DNA of 64,000 bases from Botrytis cinerea B05.10 (taxonomy: Eukaryota > Ascomycota > Leotiomycetes > Helotiales > Sclerotiniaceae): positions 2,232,001 to 2,296,000 of the forward strand of contig NC_037320.1 in NCBI RefSeq assembly GCF_000143535.2, given 5' to 3'. The translations under genes were made by a program, and so were the position numbers. Under the pieces are notes generated by a model, which made no database searches, had not been told where the DNA came from, and was given only the letters and a program-made list of their open reading frames with translations. This document shows, one piece after another, positions 23,872-36,730 of this stretch. How positions within the stretch are numbered: position 1 is the stretch's first letter; each line of letters starts with the position of its first letter.

Positions 23872-24945
23872 GGCCGCAATGCGCAATTCGTGAATTGAAT
23901 CTGGTAGGAATTTGAGGTGTGAAAATCAGCAGGTTGATTGTCTTGAGACAATTCACAAATGACGGGTAGCCGTTTTGCGATGATGATTGCGATCAAGGGC
24001 ACGAACACATTTCTTACAATTAGAAGTTGTAAATGAGGACACCTTCTGCAGGTGAGGATTAGTTATGCTTGATTTATGCTTGTTTTGTGTTGGTCCGTGC
24101 GTTACATATCTATTGTGCTACCGTCAGTCTCATCTCATTGTTTTCATCTAGGTGCGGAGTGATTGAGGGAATCGGAGACTTGACGAAGCTATCTTTCACA
24201 TAAATGAGATTGGACACGTGATTACCATCGAGTTGAGGAAAGGGCTCATGTATCTATAGTGCTAGCGTTAAGTAATCATCTTTCTCACTGACACGGAATG
24301 TAACATATCTCCCTTCTCTTCGACTCCATGACATTTTGATAGAAAGAAGGAAGGGAAGCTTCCCACGATATCCATATGTACCAGTGTCTGGATTCTCGAG
24401 GCAGCTGCGTATCTCATGAACTTGAACTGGTTCATGGTGCACAGTATCCAATGCATGTCAAGCTGCATCATGATAATCGCCCTTTTTCTGGACAATCGTA
24501 TGTCTAGACTGCCACTGGAGTAAAAGGAGATATCACGATCCTCCTCTTCTATAGTATCCCTCCGAGAATTCATTTGATAGGTGTTGCCTTTCCACTGCGC
24601 CCTAATCGCGTTGTCCATACAACCTTACCATTTCTTTGTTGCCGCTCTGTCTATTCGCACCTGCCATTCGTGTCGTTGAGAACGGAAAGTGCAGGTCCTC
24701 ACTTACTCCTTCTTGGGTCGACACTGTCCTATGCTAGTTTTCTTCATATCATGTTTACTTTCTTCTTCCCCTTTGCTCTCTTTCTCTTCATCTTACACCA
24801 CAACACAGTTCATCGCAAAGCATCGTGTTTCTCCGTCGTTTTAATCACTTGATTCATTCATCCAATTCTTGTTTTGGTCACTTTCGTCTTTCGCCCTATA
24901 GCTATCGAGCTTTCTCTATCTTTTTCCCAAATCAATTCCTTTATA
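23872..24945. promoter_or_regulatory. Divergent promoter region
   Basis: About 1.07 kb separates the Sec11 ATG (minus) from the next ATG (plus), so both promoters must lie here. No specific operator was recognised. A pyrimidine-rich CTTTCTCTATC-type tract at 24910-24930 precedes the plus-strand start. Confidence 0.5.
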
Positions 24946-26110
24946 ATGTCTTCATCCACCGCGTTGCTTCCAAGCGTAAGTCACAAGAAGAATGATCATG
25001 TAAGTCAACTCGGAACAGTTTCATTCATAGTTCACAGGAAGCCCTAATTCAGCCACAGCCTATCTTTCTTCGTGCTTGTCACTCTCCATGGCTCAATGTC
25101 TCTCAGAAATCTCTCGTTCGTTTCAGAGGAGCCCTTGCAGCGTACTTCTTGATTTCAAGTCTTGTGATCCTTCATTACGAACTTGAAATCAGCAAAAATG
25201 GCTGGTTGGTCGTTTACAACCTTTCAAATATCGTGTACGGCTTGCAAACTCTGTACGCTTGGGTTGCGTTTGTAAGTATTGGTCCTTGATTCCCTGTACT
25301 ACTTGCATCTGTGTCCGTTCTCAATACTCAGTGCTAATGTTTATCCACTGGCAGACCTGGACCTTCATGCATCTCTACTACCCGCATAGCAATGACAATA
25401 ATTGTTCAACAATCTCTTCCTCTATTAGAAAGTGCCTCTCGCCATCTCGCAAGACCTCCAACACCAACGAAAAGTACTTTTTCAGCGTCTTTCATTGGGG
25501 CATCCTTGCTTTCCCTCATGTCGTTACCTTCATCCACTGGGCAGTCATCGTTCCACGGAATGAAGCATCGATTCCAAGTAAGAACTCTCTCAAGAAACCG
25601 TAATTAAATACTAATCAACAATTAGGTGACAAAGTTTTTGGTGACAAGCTCACGACTTTCTTCGTTTTCAGCAAGTATGGTTTCAACTCCGTCCTTGCTT
25701 TGATCGAGCTCTTCATCCTAAGCAGCATTAAACGATCTGACGTAGGTTATTCTGATTCCGTCTCACTTATTCTACTAAATATGTTTCAGCCTGTCTGGAA
25801 CCATGTTTTTGCTCTTGCTGTACTTTCTCTCGTCTATGTTGGCTGGGCAGCTATTGGCAAGCACTATGTGGGAAAATACACCTACTTCTTCTTAGATCAT
25901 GAGAAGAATGGATGGGAATATTACTGGGCATCAGTTGCGGCTTTTGTCGTTCTTGTTGAACTTTGTAAGTTCCTCCCCACTTGCGATCATGTAATCTTGC
26001 TAATAAATTTAGTCTTCGTCTTTGTGTATTCTCTCACCGGCGTTCGTGAGTCCATGACAAAGAAGCAAAATGACGATAAGAACACTGGATACCAAAGACT
26101 TCCCCAGTAG
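24946..26110 (+). CDS. Multi-pass membrane protein, AIG1/FAR-17a- or rolling-stone-like (tentative)
   Basis: Six exons (24946-24975, 25038-25271, 25355-25577, 25626-25741, 25790-25964, 26013-26110) join in phase to 291 residues. All introns have GTAAG or GTAGG donors and short lengths. About six hydrophobic segments are visible, for example FRGALAAYFLISSLVILHY, FHWGILAFPHVVTFIHW, KYGFNSVLALIELFIL and FALAVLSLVYVGWAA. The segment GKYTYFFLDHEKNG before the last helix and the His in FPHVVTFIHW recall the AIG1/FAR-17a and rolling-stone families of six-helix proteins. AIG1-type members hydrolyse fatty-acid esters of hydroxy fatty acids. The match is only by general pattern, so the function should be treated as unknown. 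The C-terminal tail is short, polar and cytosolic-looking. Confidence 0.85.
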
Positions 26111-27789
26111 AACTTTGCAACCTAGAAAGAGAGCCGAGAGAACTCTAAGCACAATCGTGGAGGTGGATGAGTCTTGCGTAGAAATATTCAGAAGGATTAA
26201 AGTCTGGATGGACAGCAATCCTAATGAATTGTCCAGGTATCATACTTTTTGACCTTGCTCTGTTTGTCATTTTTATTTGTTTCTTTTCCTATTCTGTTCT
26301 CAGACCGTGGTATTAAGGCCTTTGGGTTTTCTCTCTGTAACTATCCTGATCCGTTCACTTTGCTTTAGCTTTAATTTGGTACCTACACGAGTCACTTTTC
26401 GACTTTCGAGTTTATGTGTTCTTTGTATATGCTGTTGAAGTGTGACCATGAAGTTGAATATTGCAATTGGCTTAATTAAAGTGAAAACAAAGTGTTGAGA
26501 ATATTTACGAGTGATATGACGGACACTCATATTTGATGCGGCTGTAGCGATTGATCAATGTTTCCCTAAGAACTTTTTGATAACGATACAAATTTGTCTG
26601 CTTGATCATCGATGTGAACGACGTTACCTCCGTGTCGCCAAGATAAAGACGAATATATGCGAATCAACAATATTCCAGTCAGAAACGCGTTTGTTATGCT
26701 TGTATGAATACCGCCCGGCGTTTAACCAAAATACCAGCGTTAGATGAGAGCTGTATTAATCATTGACGATCTGTTAAGATCTAGGAAAAAGCGAAAAAAG
26801 AGGAAATATGTAAGTGAGATGTTGAAAAATAATCGGGCAAGATGCGGAAATGTTGCGGGGAGCGAGGGGAGTGAGGGCAGCGGTTGGGTATAAATTTTGA
26901 CGTTGGTTGTGGAAGACGAAAACAAGGGGAATGAAGCGGTGGAAACGGATGAGAAGAAAAAATACTGAATGTGAATGTAGAGTTTGGATTTGCAAGTTCA
27001 TAAGTACTAAGATAATTTTACTTCTACCTTTACTTTAAAAGCCATCTAGCTCGTCACACCACACATCATTACTTGTCAGCAATGATATAAAAGTTTAACT
27101 TGTTTTTGAATTACTGCTGACTGGATGATCTTTCACCGAAAATTGACATCTGCCACATATTTCCATTCATAATCCGCGCTACCAACACATTGTTCGAGAA
27201 GAGAACTATGATAGATGGAATATAATACTGCTACAAGCAAACCCGATTAGGGGAGTTGTTTCGCCGCGTATTGTATACGCCATTGCCAAAGTGCAGTTCA
27301 ATCTCCCTGACGTAACCTCGAACACCTTCCAACATCCATCCTCAATATAAAACACAACCATTGGAGCTTCCTCCGCAGACTAACATTTATCATACTCAGA
27401 ACCATTCATGCAAGCCAGTCGCCACCTAGAGCAAAATCTCTTCAGGTTCCAAGAAAAGATTAGATTGAAAGGAAAAAAAAGAGAATTGAGCAAGAACTTT
27501 TTATCATATACCATCACTTCAACAGACGGTATATATGCCTAGTAGCACAACCTAAGTCTATGAATCTTTTGTGTATGATGACCATGCTTTTGTCTATTGC
27601 CAATTCATTCATCGTTACGCTAGATATACAAAGTACAAAGAAAAATATTAGACACAAGGAAATTTGAGGCCAGGAATGACAGTCAAAAGGTGCCATGCCG
27701 TCCATCATCGTAATTAATCATTGTTCAGGAATGATTATTGAGCAATCGCAAGCTGAAGGAATTGGAAGCAAATTGTATGCAATAATTTC
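26111..27789. other. Spacer between two convergent genes
   Basis: Both neighbouring genes end towards this 1.7-kb stretch. No gene is supported. AT-rich, with short frames only. Confidence 0.55.
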
Positions 27790-29466
27790 TCATGCATTGC
27801 TGCGACTTCTCTTGTGTTGACGTCCCTGTGATGCACCGTTTGATTTCCGCTTTCGATTAGCGACATCACCGGCGGGACTTGAGGGCATCAGGGTTTTGGG
27901 TTTTCGTCGTGGGGTTAAAGAGCTTGTGAGAGAATCAAGGTGTCCATTCTTAACACCTTTGATTGTGGAGGTTCCAAATGCCAGGGCATCTTTGGAAACA
28001 GTATTGCTGTTGATGAGGTTTTCGTTCTGTCGATTAAGACGAAAAGCGCCGACGTTGGTATTCTTGTCAAGATGGACCAGAAGTGGGTGAAGGCCGTCGG
28101 ACGTCGTTGGGCGAGCAGGGGTAGATGACGGCGTTTCGGCTAGATCATCTACAGATTCACCTTGTTCCTCATCTAATGCCTCATCCATGTGAAGCAAGTC
28201 ACCCCAATCTAGAGGTTCATTCTGATCATCGCTATCGTCATATGATGAACTGCTTGTTGGGCGAACAGCATTCTCATTCATGAAAACGGAATTTTCGAAA
28301 AAAGCTTCTGGATTACCAGTGTGGTAAGAGCCAAATTCGGATGGAGTATCTGATACTGCGCTCATCATAATGTTGGCTTGATTGCTAAGGACTGGGTTGT
28401 ACTGTTCCATGCTGCCGTTTCTAAGGGGTGAAGGTGAGCTAATATCCTGAAGTCTGGTAGGGTCGGAAGAGTACATTAAAAGGTCCTTTCCATGCTCGTC
28501 TAATATAACAAAGGGTACATCAGTATTGTGATACCAAGTAATGACATCAGGTTGTCCCTTTTTACGCTGAATTCGGAAACCAAGGCATGGTGGAGGTGCT
28601 GGTGAATTGCCTCGAGGTGTGGACGCATCTATTTCTGGACGATTCTCTCTCCAATCTTCATCGTCAGTTGTGTCTCCACCCGAGACGTCGCTAAGATCAG
28701 CTACAACACATGGCTGTTAGTCCTTGGCTCAACAACTATGCTTGATAAGTGTCAGCTCAGTTTGAGTTCACTTACATTGATACCCAGATGCATCTGATTC
28801 ATCACTATCGCTTTCTCCAGAATCATCCGATTCATTGTTTTCATTTCCCCATTCTAAATCTGGGTCGGAGCCATGATCGTCATCATTGTAGGTGTCATCC
28901 TCCAGTCCTCTTGCGATACGAGGTGGAAGTGCGTCTGCACTCAAGAATGGGCCTTGAGCGGAGGTCTCGGTGTCGAAGAGATCAGGGTGCCACATATCCT
29001 CATCATCAGAGATACTGCTATCTGTATCGTCGTCGGTGAATTTGTTAACCCTTTTGAGATCACCATTGGACCGAATTTTGTACTCCTCGATCATGTTATC
29101 CTCGAAAAACTTAGGGTTGTCGACCAGTTCTTCTGCCGAATCATCAAAACCTTCCCATTCTTCGAACTTCATTGTTGCTCGAGGTGTATCTTGAACATCA
29201 GTATCCTCCTCGACAGTCTCTAAGTCGTCATCTTCTTCAGCCGATTCAAACATAGCTGCTTCTTCATACTTCTCAATCCTAGACCCCCCGGTCCCCCCGA
29301 ATACATCGGGCTCGTCATCTGAATCATTATCTTCAGAATCACTGATCAAATCCACGGCAGCATATGAAGAGTCGGAGGAGTAATCGGCGACCTTTTTGGA
29401 ATTCTTCAACTTGAGCTTTATCTTAGGGGGGGTCTTGAAAGACTGTCCTTGTGTGTTTCGAGACAT
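27790..29466 (-). CDS. Acidic, probably nuclear protein of unknown function
   Basis: Two exons (28776-29466 and 27790-28700) encode 533 residues across a 75-nt intron (GTAAGT...TTGTAG). I do not recognise the family. Residues 1-230 are strikingly acidic (runs such as DSEDNDSDDEPD and SDSDESDAS), after a short basic start with KIKLKLKNSKK. The most conserved-looking core follows the junction: CLGFRIQRKKGQPDVITWYH then NTDVPFVILDEHGKDLL. The C-terminus is basic (RKRKSN and HKRSRSNA), a likely nuclear localisation signal. Acidic plus basic regions fit a chromatin- or transcription-associated role, but that is inference. The two ORFs are clearly one gene because the junction restores frame and the acidic stretch continues. 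Confidence 0.85.
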
Positions 29467-30205
29467 TGTGTTTGTGTTTTATATGATCTGCAAGAAATAT
29501 TTGTTGTGGGGTTGATTGCGTATGACCGAAAGTATCGGCGGTGAGATGAAGGTTGCAGATGGGTGGAGTGTAAAGGTAGTATTCTGTGTCTGTGGTAAAT
29601 TGTGACTGATGCGTTGTAAAAGAGGTCAATCGAGTCTATGAGAAGTGGTCTTGAGTTGTGTTCAAGTCAATTGAAAGATTCGAGGTTGTTTAGTTGTCGG
29701 TAGGTAAAATTTTGATTTTGGTTCGTTTGGTCGATGAGAGCCCTCTCACCTTTGGAAACGGCAAAGATTGAGCTCGATCGTGAATGGTGAATGAAACTGG
29801 AACTTCCGAATGATATTAGACCAATTTGTTATAAGCTGGCCGGCAAGACGGTGAAAGTCTAGTGATTTCGTCAAGATCGAATGGTATAAGATTGGGGAAT
29901 TTACTCGTTGGCTGAAGGGACTACAGACATGCCCGGTTGAGCATGCTGTAGTGGGTATTCACTGCTCAGCGATGGCCTGCGGCATTGTCTCGACGTATTG
30001 ATAATTATGAGGATGTACTTAATTGAATAAGTGTAGGGTGACTTCGTTGTCTTATGTTGGAATTGGGTTGTGGAGGAGAAAGAGGGAGAGGAAGAGAAGA
30101 CATCATTAAGATTTTGGAGGGGGTGACAATTTTCATAATTTGGCGCTAAAAATTGCAATGTAATTAGTGCAAGGTGAATATTACTGGGAGAGACCACAAT
30201 GCAGA

Positions 30206-30252
30206 GAGACTAGAGAGACCAGAGGGGCTAGAGAGGCCAGAGAGACCAGGTA
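30206..30252 (+). repeat. Imperfect purine-rich tandem repeat
   Basis: Imperfect copies of AGAGACCAG / AGAGGCCAG in a purine-rich stretch, upstream of the acidic-protein gene. Confidence 0.7.
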
Positions 30253-30606
30253 GGTAATTGAAATGGAAATTTAATTTTTTTTTCTTCTCTTCTTTTGGTT
30301 TGAGCTTCTGCTAATCAATTGTGCGTGCACGTCGATAATCCTTGCAGAAAAATAATATGGGGATTGGTCGACAGAAACGTTTCAACCGAAATGGAATGAT
30401 TCGCCAATAACATTGGTCGATTGGTTCGCTCTGTCACTCCTCTACACCTACTCCCCAGTCGACAGGTAGGTCCTACTCTACTCTGTATGCTCCTCTTCAC
30501 TTGGGCGGCTAGATTCATTGCTCACCGCTACTACCGTCACTATCAAAAGACGACCTACCACTTCGAACGGCCATTGTCGTATGAGGACAATGTATCAACT
30601 ATTCTG

Positions 30607-30645
30607 CCTCCACGGCAGTGGCCCCCGGGGGTCAGCGAAGCGTCA
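30607..30645 (+). repeat. Copy B of a dispersed GC-rich ~40-bp motif
   Basis: It begins CCTCCACGGCAG, has a central GCCCCCGGGGG palindrome-like core, and ends AAGCGTCA. Partner of the copy at 15529-15568; the core is less mutated here. Confidence 0.6.
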
Positions 30646-32488
30646 CGCTATTGACTACTCAGAAGCCACTTCTTCTAGACAGATAGAGCTTTATAAGAAA
30701 GGAATCACTCTCATTCGTCACTAACCAGCATCTATCATTTTGATGGGAGTCATCTCGGAAGGTTCACCACCCAGATCAAGGCATTTGCTTCACTAATCAA
30801 TTTCTAGGAGTCATCCAGAGAGATTTTCATAAGCTAGATCAAGTCATAGGTGCATGAAAGTATATGGATCCACGAGCTAATAAGTCGGATTAAGATACAT
30901 ATATAGCCAAAGATTGATATGTACGCATTTGGTATTCGTCACAGGAGTACCAATATATGGAGATATGGAGCCATAGAAAGTCGCTAGTCGTCTAAAAAAC
31001 CTGTGCAGTGTAAATCTCCCAAGCATGCGGCAGAGCACTATGATGTAAAGAGAGGAGAAGTAGTGTTATTGGTGATACTTGGAAGCCCCAAAGTTGAAAA
31101 CATCGAATCATTCATGGCACAATGATTGATAGCAAATTTGGAAGTGGAGATTTTGATGCTGCGGCGGGGCAATTGTATACGATGTACAATCAATGTACGG
31201 AGGGGTACAACGGTCCAGTCTCTTCCTTTACTGTGGGTACATTTTAATACCAAAATAACCAACAACGCATATCCGTAAGAGAGAATATTCTTCTACTCCG
31301 TACATGCAGAACACATGTGTTCCCAATCAGGCCATCGAAAGAAGAGATGAATTTGTTATGCGGTATTGGCGGACATTGTTTAAATCTTTCTTTCCTTTTC
31401 CCGTGGAGTACATTAGTTTGGATTGAAGTTCAAGCATGAAAAGTCTGGGGGAAAGATTAAGATCAAGATACTAATAAGATGTTCTCCAAACCAGCACATA
31501 CAGAGCGGTCGGTTGTAAATAGGAAAAACGGGATCCTCGGGTTTTGAGGTAGGTAGGCAGTTACACAAGTAGAGTAGATATTGTCGAGTAGCATCGGAGA
31601 TCTACGGCAATTAACGTCATGGCAATTGATCTACTTGGTTGGAAGACTGGAATGCTGTTGAAGTAACGATTCATCGAGAATGTGTTTCATCCCGAGGGAC
31701 TGGAGCAGAGGATTCTATCCATTCCTTAAGATACCAATCAACGGGGATACGGAGTATGTGATGTATGTACACTGTACTCTGTATATCGAATATCGAGCCC
31801 TCTTTGACTCTGGAGGCTGATATATGTCTCGGGACCCAATTTCGCCCCTGTTGCTCGGCTGTTGACCTACTTTACCTTGCCTTACCGGGCGACTCATGCT
31901 TTGTAGTCACTGACAGTCGTATAGTCATAGTAATTACTCTGTGACTCCTCTGGAACTTTTTCTTCTTCTTCTTGGGAGATCAGCAATAGAATATCTGTCC
32001 TCTTGTCTTCGCATGAAGAAAAAAAAAAGAACCCCTCTTCCCTTCAACGTTAAACTTCTAGCCCCTCCATATCACATCATACCTAGCATCGACGATAATT
32101 GCTCAAAGTGGATGATGGTGGGACCAATCAAAGTGGAGTAAGGGTCTTGCATTTTTTCTTTTCTTTTTCCCGTTTAGTTTTCTTTTTGCCAGTCCAAAAG
32201 CGGTGAGCGGTCTTTTTTTCCTTGGTGTGGGGAAGAACCATCTACCCAAGTCGAGCCTAGCGTACAAAATCTTTCCTGCATAACTTTGTGCATACCTAGC
32301 TCCTAGGTTTGCGTTTACGTAATCCTTCCTCGGCACCTTGAAGCTTTACCAGATGAACACAACACAGTGAGCGGCGTCTGGTACATGTCAATGGCAAGAA
32401 ACGTAATAACGTCTTTTCATCCCTTGACTGCCTTCAAAATGCTGCATCAACGTCGATAATGGTAGTAGATGCAGCATGCAGACTCCCC

Positions 32489-32911
32489 TCACTCACTCTT
32501 CGCCTGATTTTCTCCTTCCTTACGTTCATCTTTTACCCCATCCTCATTTTTTTTCTCCTCCTCCTCTTCGCCCTCACCCTCCCCCTCTTCTCCCCACCCT
32601 AACTTTGCCATCAACATCTTGGTCCAAAATATTGTTTCCATTGTAGCAACAACTGATATGGCTACAATGACCACCCATTTGACGGTCTTCGTGGCGCCGA
32701 GGTTCTTAAAGTCGATCCCGATGGAAATATTTTGGGTTTCCTTTGACTCCGACATGCCTGGCTTTCTCTTTAACAATGATTTAGAGTTCGGCTGGGCGTA
32801 TCTTCGTGGTTCTAAAGTATGAAACTTAAGTCCTTCGATCGTGTTTGTAGTTCGCGATGTTGATGGCCTGTTGCGGACCAACACTTGAGGTTTGCTGAAA
32901 GCTTTGTACAT
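32489..32911 (-). CDS. Small single-span membrane protein, possibly mitochondrial
   Basis: An uninterrupted 140-residue frame with an ATG start. The first ~50 residues are rich in Arg, Lys, Ser and Thr with almost no acidic residues, like a mitochondrial presequence. One hydrophobic segment (VKWVVIVAISVVATMETIFW) follows near residues 78-97. The tail is extremely acidic (GEEGEGEGEEEEEKK), then mixed-charge. No family is recognised. The ordered layout of presequence-like start, single span and charged tail makes it more credible than random frames of this length. Import and inner-membrane location are inference. Confidence 0.55.
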   Translation of the reverse strand: MYKAFSKPQVLVRNRPSTSRTTNTIEGLKFHTLEPRRYAQPNSKSLLKRKPGMSESKETQNISIGIDFKNLGATKTVKWVVIVAISVVATMETIFWTKMLMAKLGWGEEGEGEGEEEEEKKNEDGVKDERKEGENQAKSE

Positions 32912-33433
32912 CTTAAATTTGCTTCCTGGATTATGGAATATCGGTTAAGCGACTTGATTTCCAGATTCGCAACTGCTTATATGATATCCGTGGCTTTCAT
33001 CCCTTCTATTTCTTGGTCCTGGAGGTTGTGCGACTATTTATCACCACCGGCGCCTTCGTAATCATATTCGAGGCACAGTAAGGGGGTTGATTCATTTAAG
33101 ACAATATCTACCGATTTATCCCGATATAATGCTTGTGATTACCGCCACAAAATATTGATTCCATCATTTATAAGCATACAGTCATTGTCATTTTGCACAA
33201 ATACCACCAAGCGAATGTTATCATCGTTATTTTACAAGATTCTCCTCTTCAGTTTTATTGGCCATGCGCTCGTTTATTCTTGATCGAATATGCAAATTTA
33301 TCTCCCTATCATTCAATAACCTCTACCGACATCTACCCGTCAATTAATATCGCTTCACTTTGTTGGCAATATCTTATTCTCACCTATTATGGGACTCTTC
33401 CCAACCTGAGCGTACCCCATGCTACTGTCGACC
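32912..33433. other. Short spacer
   Basis: AT-rich 5' flank of the small membrane-protein gene and 3' flank of the SAT4-type gene. Nothing else recognised. Confidence 0.5.
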
Positions 33434-35092
33434 TTATGATTGATTCTCTCTGCTATTCGGAATGTTTTCGATTTTATCCAATTCTGTAGCCGGCACAGTT
33501 CCACCGCGAGACGTAAGATCGAGACCGGGATACATTTTCTGAGGTGGTTTAACCTTTTCTCGAGATACCTTTGAATCATCTACAGTATCGGATGCTTCAC
33601 TGCTTTTGGGGTCTGCAGATTCCTTGCCCCGAGAACCTTTGCGTTTGCAGCAAAACAAATTTGCGAGTAACGAGCTAGCTCTCAAAAAATACTGCTCATA
33701 TGTCCGCAGGAATTTGGAAAAATGCCAGGCACAAGCAATGATAAAACCAATGAATGTTTCGGTAATTCTGTCAAAATTGATCAATTAGATCGAGACATAA
33801 ATATCAAAGGAGAGATTGATACTCACGTAACTGCCATGATAGGTACCAACCACCAAGTATTATCCCCGTGTTCATCGCCGTGAATCACGCGATACACAAC
33901 GCTCAATATGGATGCTACAATAGCACTATCTGCAACGTTAGTCATTGAAACCATTAATTACTTCTTGCAGAGGAGGATAGATCGAACTGACAGAAATCCA
34001 GTAGCGAAGATCAACCCTGCACCTAGCTTTTTCCTCCGAGTCATCTTCAATTTATTGAGTGCGATAATCGGTAAAATACTGAAAAATCGAGGTATTAGCA
34101 GTCATAAGTCAGGAGAACTCAAAATCATTTTCCTCACAATAAATAGCAATCAATAGCTAAGCCCACTACAGCCGTTGGAACGCTAAGGAGGTTTTGTTGA
34201 ATCATACGTTGGGTGAACAGGTGCTTCACCCATCCTTCGCCTCCCAGTGGAACGGCCAAGCATAATTGGGCGATGGTAATTGAAAAATACCATACGACAG
34301 TGAAGGTAAGACCGATGAGACACGCCATTTTCATCCACTTCATGCTACGGAAGATTTCCATGTATGTCAGAAATATGGTTACTTTCACTAACCCTAGAGT
34401 GAGAGGTGTGAGCCATGGTAATAGGCCGGTTGTCTACAAATTTGTGTTAGTTGTTGCGGAACTGGGAATACATTGATTAATAAGACAATGCGAGAACACG
34501 TACAATTAGGTTGCGGTAGGATATCAATCGCGCAACTGAAAAATCCCAATTATGAAGCCCAAAAGTTCCATTGCCAGTGGCGGCTATAATGAAGTCAGTA
34601 ACTGAATTGAGCCAAAAGAGAAGATCCTGCGTACACAATAGTACAACGACGTAGAGAGTTATAGCAACAAGCTGTTACTCAAATTTACGAGTCAGCATGA
34701 TCCAGCCTATGCTACTCTCCAAGAATATTGCATACTACTGTAAGAGTAAAGGTCACTATAAAATGCCTGTCAGTTGTGGGAGCTTTCCCAAGTAAGTTAA
34801 GAAAAAACTCACAATCACTCCACCTCAGTTTCACAGGCCGCATAATCCAAAAGACCACCCAAGCTCTCACAATTATACATATTACCATCAAAAACATCAT
34901 GATAGTAGGAATCAATATTAATATCTCCCTATGAGAATCCGGATTCTCCCAGTTGGCGGTAACCCCTGGTGGGGGCAAAAATGCAGCAAAGTTTGCAAGC
35001 GTGGAAGGAGGTAAATTGGAGAAAACCTCCCCCAGATTTTCTTGAGGCATTCTAGGGATTAGAAAATTCCATAATTTTTGGAACGGAGCCAT
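33434..35092 (-). CDS. SAT4/PTH11-type rhodopsin-like membrane protein
   Basis: Eight exons (34813-35092, 34736-34755, 34635-34671, 34504-34583, 34138-34433, 33992-34078, 33827-33925, 33434-33767) encode 410 residues. The seven-helix pattern of the fungal SAT4 integral membrane family is clear. Helix 1 (LILIPTIMMFLMVICIIVRAW) leads to RWSDLTFTL. Then come GNGTFGLHNWD, VKVTIFLTYMEIF, the helix before DCYLFILPIIAL, RRKKLGAGLIFATGF and IGFIIACAWHF. The ~90-residue C-terminal tail is polar, with basic residues after CCKRKG. PTH11-like proteins are proposed surface sensors in plant-infecting and soil fungi; the ligand is unknown. Exons 2 and 3 are only 20 and 37 nt. They were chosen because only this combination keeps frame and yields family-like residues. 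Confidence 0.87.
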
Positions 35093-36730
35093 GCGATTTG
35101 AAGTAAATTGAATTCTTAGGTTAATGATACAGTATGTAAAGATTCGAACAGGAGATACTGATTGTGCGTAAATCGCAGATGACTTGTCTGTTTTATCATT
35201 TTGACGACACTAGTCACATCTCGCTACATGTACCGGAGCCGGTGTTTTTGCTTCACAAGTGTGAAAGGATCCAGAAGGTTTCTTTCGGATTTCTTGACTT
35301 GAGATAGTAGACAAAGAGTTCTCATCTACTAGGCTTATGTATTCGATATCGCGTGACGGGAATTCGAAATCCCTTCGCCTATTCAGTATCTTCTCACCGT
35401 ATGCCATCATAGGTCGACATTGAATTCTTCTCTAAAAAAGGGTCTCGGTTCCAATTCTTACTCGAGAGAAGAGTCCAATCTCTCTCCATCATATCTTTTG
35501 TACTATGATTGGGCATGTTCGTCTAGAAACAAAGGACAGTCAAATCTTGGTTCAGGGCTAGGATTTAGAAGGGAAATATTCCATCCCACGTGGGAATCAT
35601 CATATTTTTGATTTCCATGGATGTTCCAAAGCTTCTGTAGATCGCTAGGAACAGGAAAACGTTTTTCATTCATCTGACTTGCAAGATCTAGACCGAGTGG
35701 GCATGTTAATAATCAAGCACAACAAAGAGATGTTCCTTCGAGAAGTACACCAAAAAACCCCCAAATTTCCCACAATGAAAGAAAACAATCTTTCTAGAAA
35801 GCGTGCTAGCAGACCGGCTTCTTGTAATGCTGGTACTCGCTAATAGTACCCAAAGAAACTGACACCCAAAACAAAGAAACATACACGACCCTAGATCTGG
35901 CCTTGGTATTGAAAACTGTACTTCAAGAAAATGACAGTATTTTTCGCAATTGATGGCTATCAACTCAGCTCGGGTGGTATGTTTCGGGTGTTCGGCTGAA
36001 TAATTGACTTCCTTTGATTGATTTTCTACTTGCTAGTCTGGAAGCCCAGCATACATGGCCACAATCAAAAAGCAGTGATTAAAGACGTCATACATGTGGC
36101 CAGATGGAAATTTCTGATTGTGATCAGCCAATCTTGAGATTATAGATTGCAAGATTACTAAACCCAAGATGAATTAGTTTGGTCATAAGACTAAGGGACG
36201 AATCAACGGGACGATGTTGAATCAATAGCAGAAAGATAAGTCTAACCGAGGTTCAGGGGCAACTTGAAGTTGGGCAATAAGTTTACATAGATCCTGGTAC
36301 GAAGATCGGCTCTGGATAACGGAATATGTACTGGATTCTCAAATCGTATCTATAGGTAAAAGTTGAATGTTCTTTACACATAAGAACTTTATTACGAAGA
36401 GCACATGATATACTGATCTAAGAAATTAGCAGCGGGATGATTTCGCTGGCCTTTCACTGAAAGGCTCAGAAATATTTTGCGTAAAATGTGCGGCTTCCCT
36501 TTGTATCACCATGAGTGCCCTCGGTAGTTTGTAACGTGCTACTCAATGTGATATAAGCTAAGGCTCTCGAGTTGGATTTTATCAAAAGCCCAAGTAGCAT
36601 TTAATCATTTGGCCATTGGGTAAGATTTGGATCAATGTATTCAATACGGATTACAAGTCACCGATAAATTGTAACGAAAATTCTACGTGCGAGGAGAAAA
36701 AAACTGTCTATTGTTCATATTTGATGTATT
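35093..36730. other. Intergenic, no gene recognised
   Basis: Upstream of the SAT4-type gene and downstream of the small secreted protein. No motif-bearing frame. Confidence 0.5.

Larger units (their letters stand above)
29467..32488. other. 3-kb gene-poor region
   Basis: No supported gene. It includes a purine-rich repeat (30206-30252), copy B of the GC-rich dispersed motif, and several short frames without motifs (for instance 30421-30654 and 31038-31265). Confidence 0.5.
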
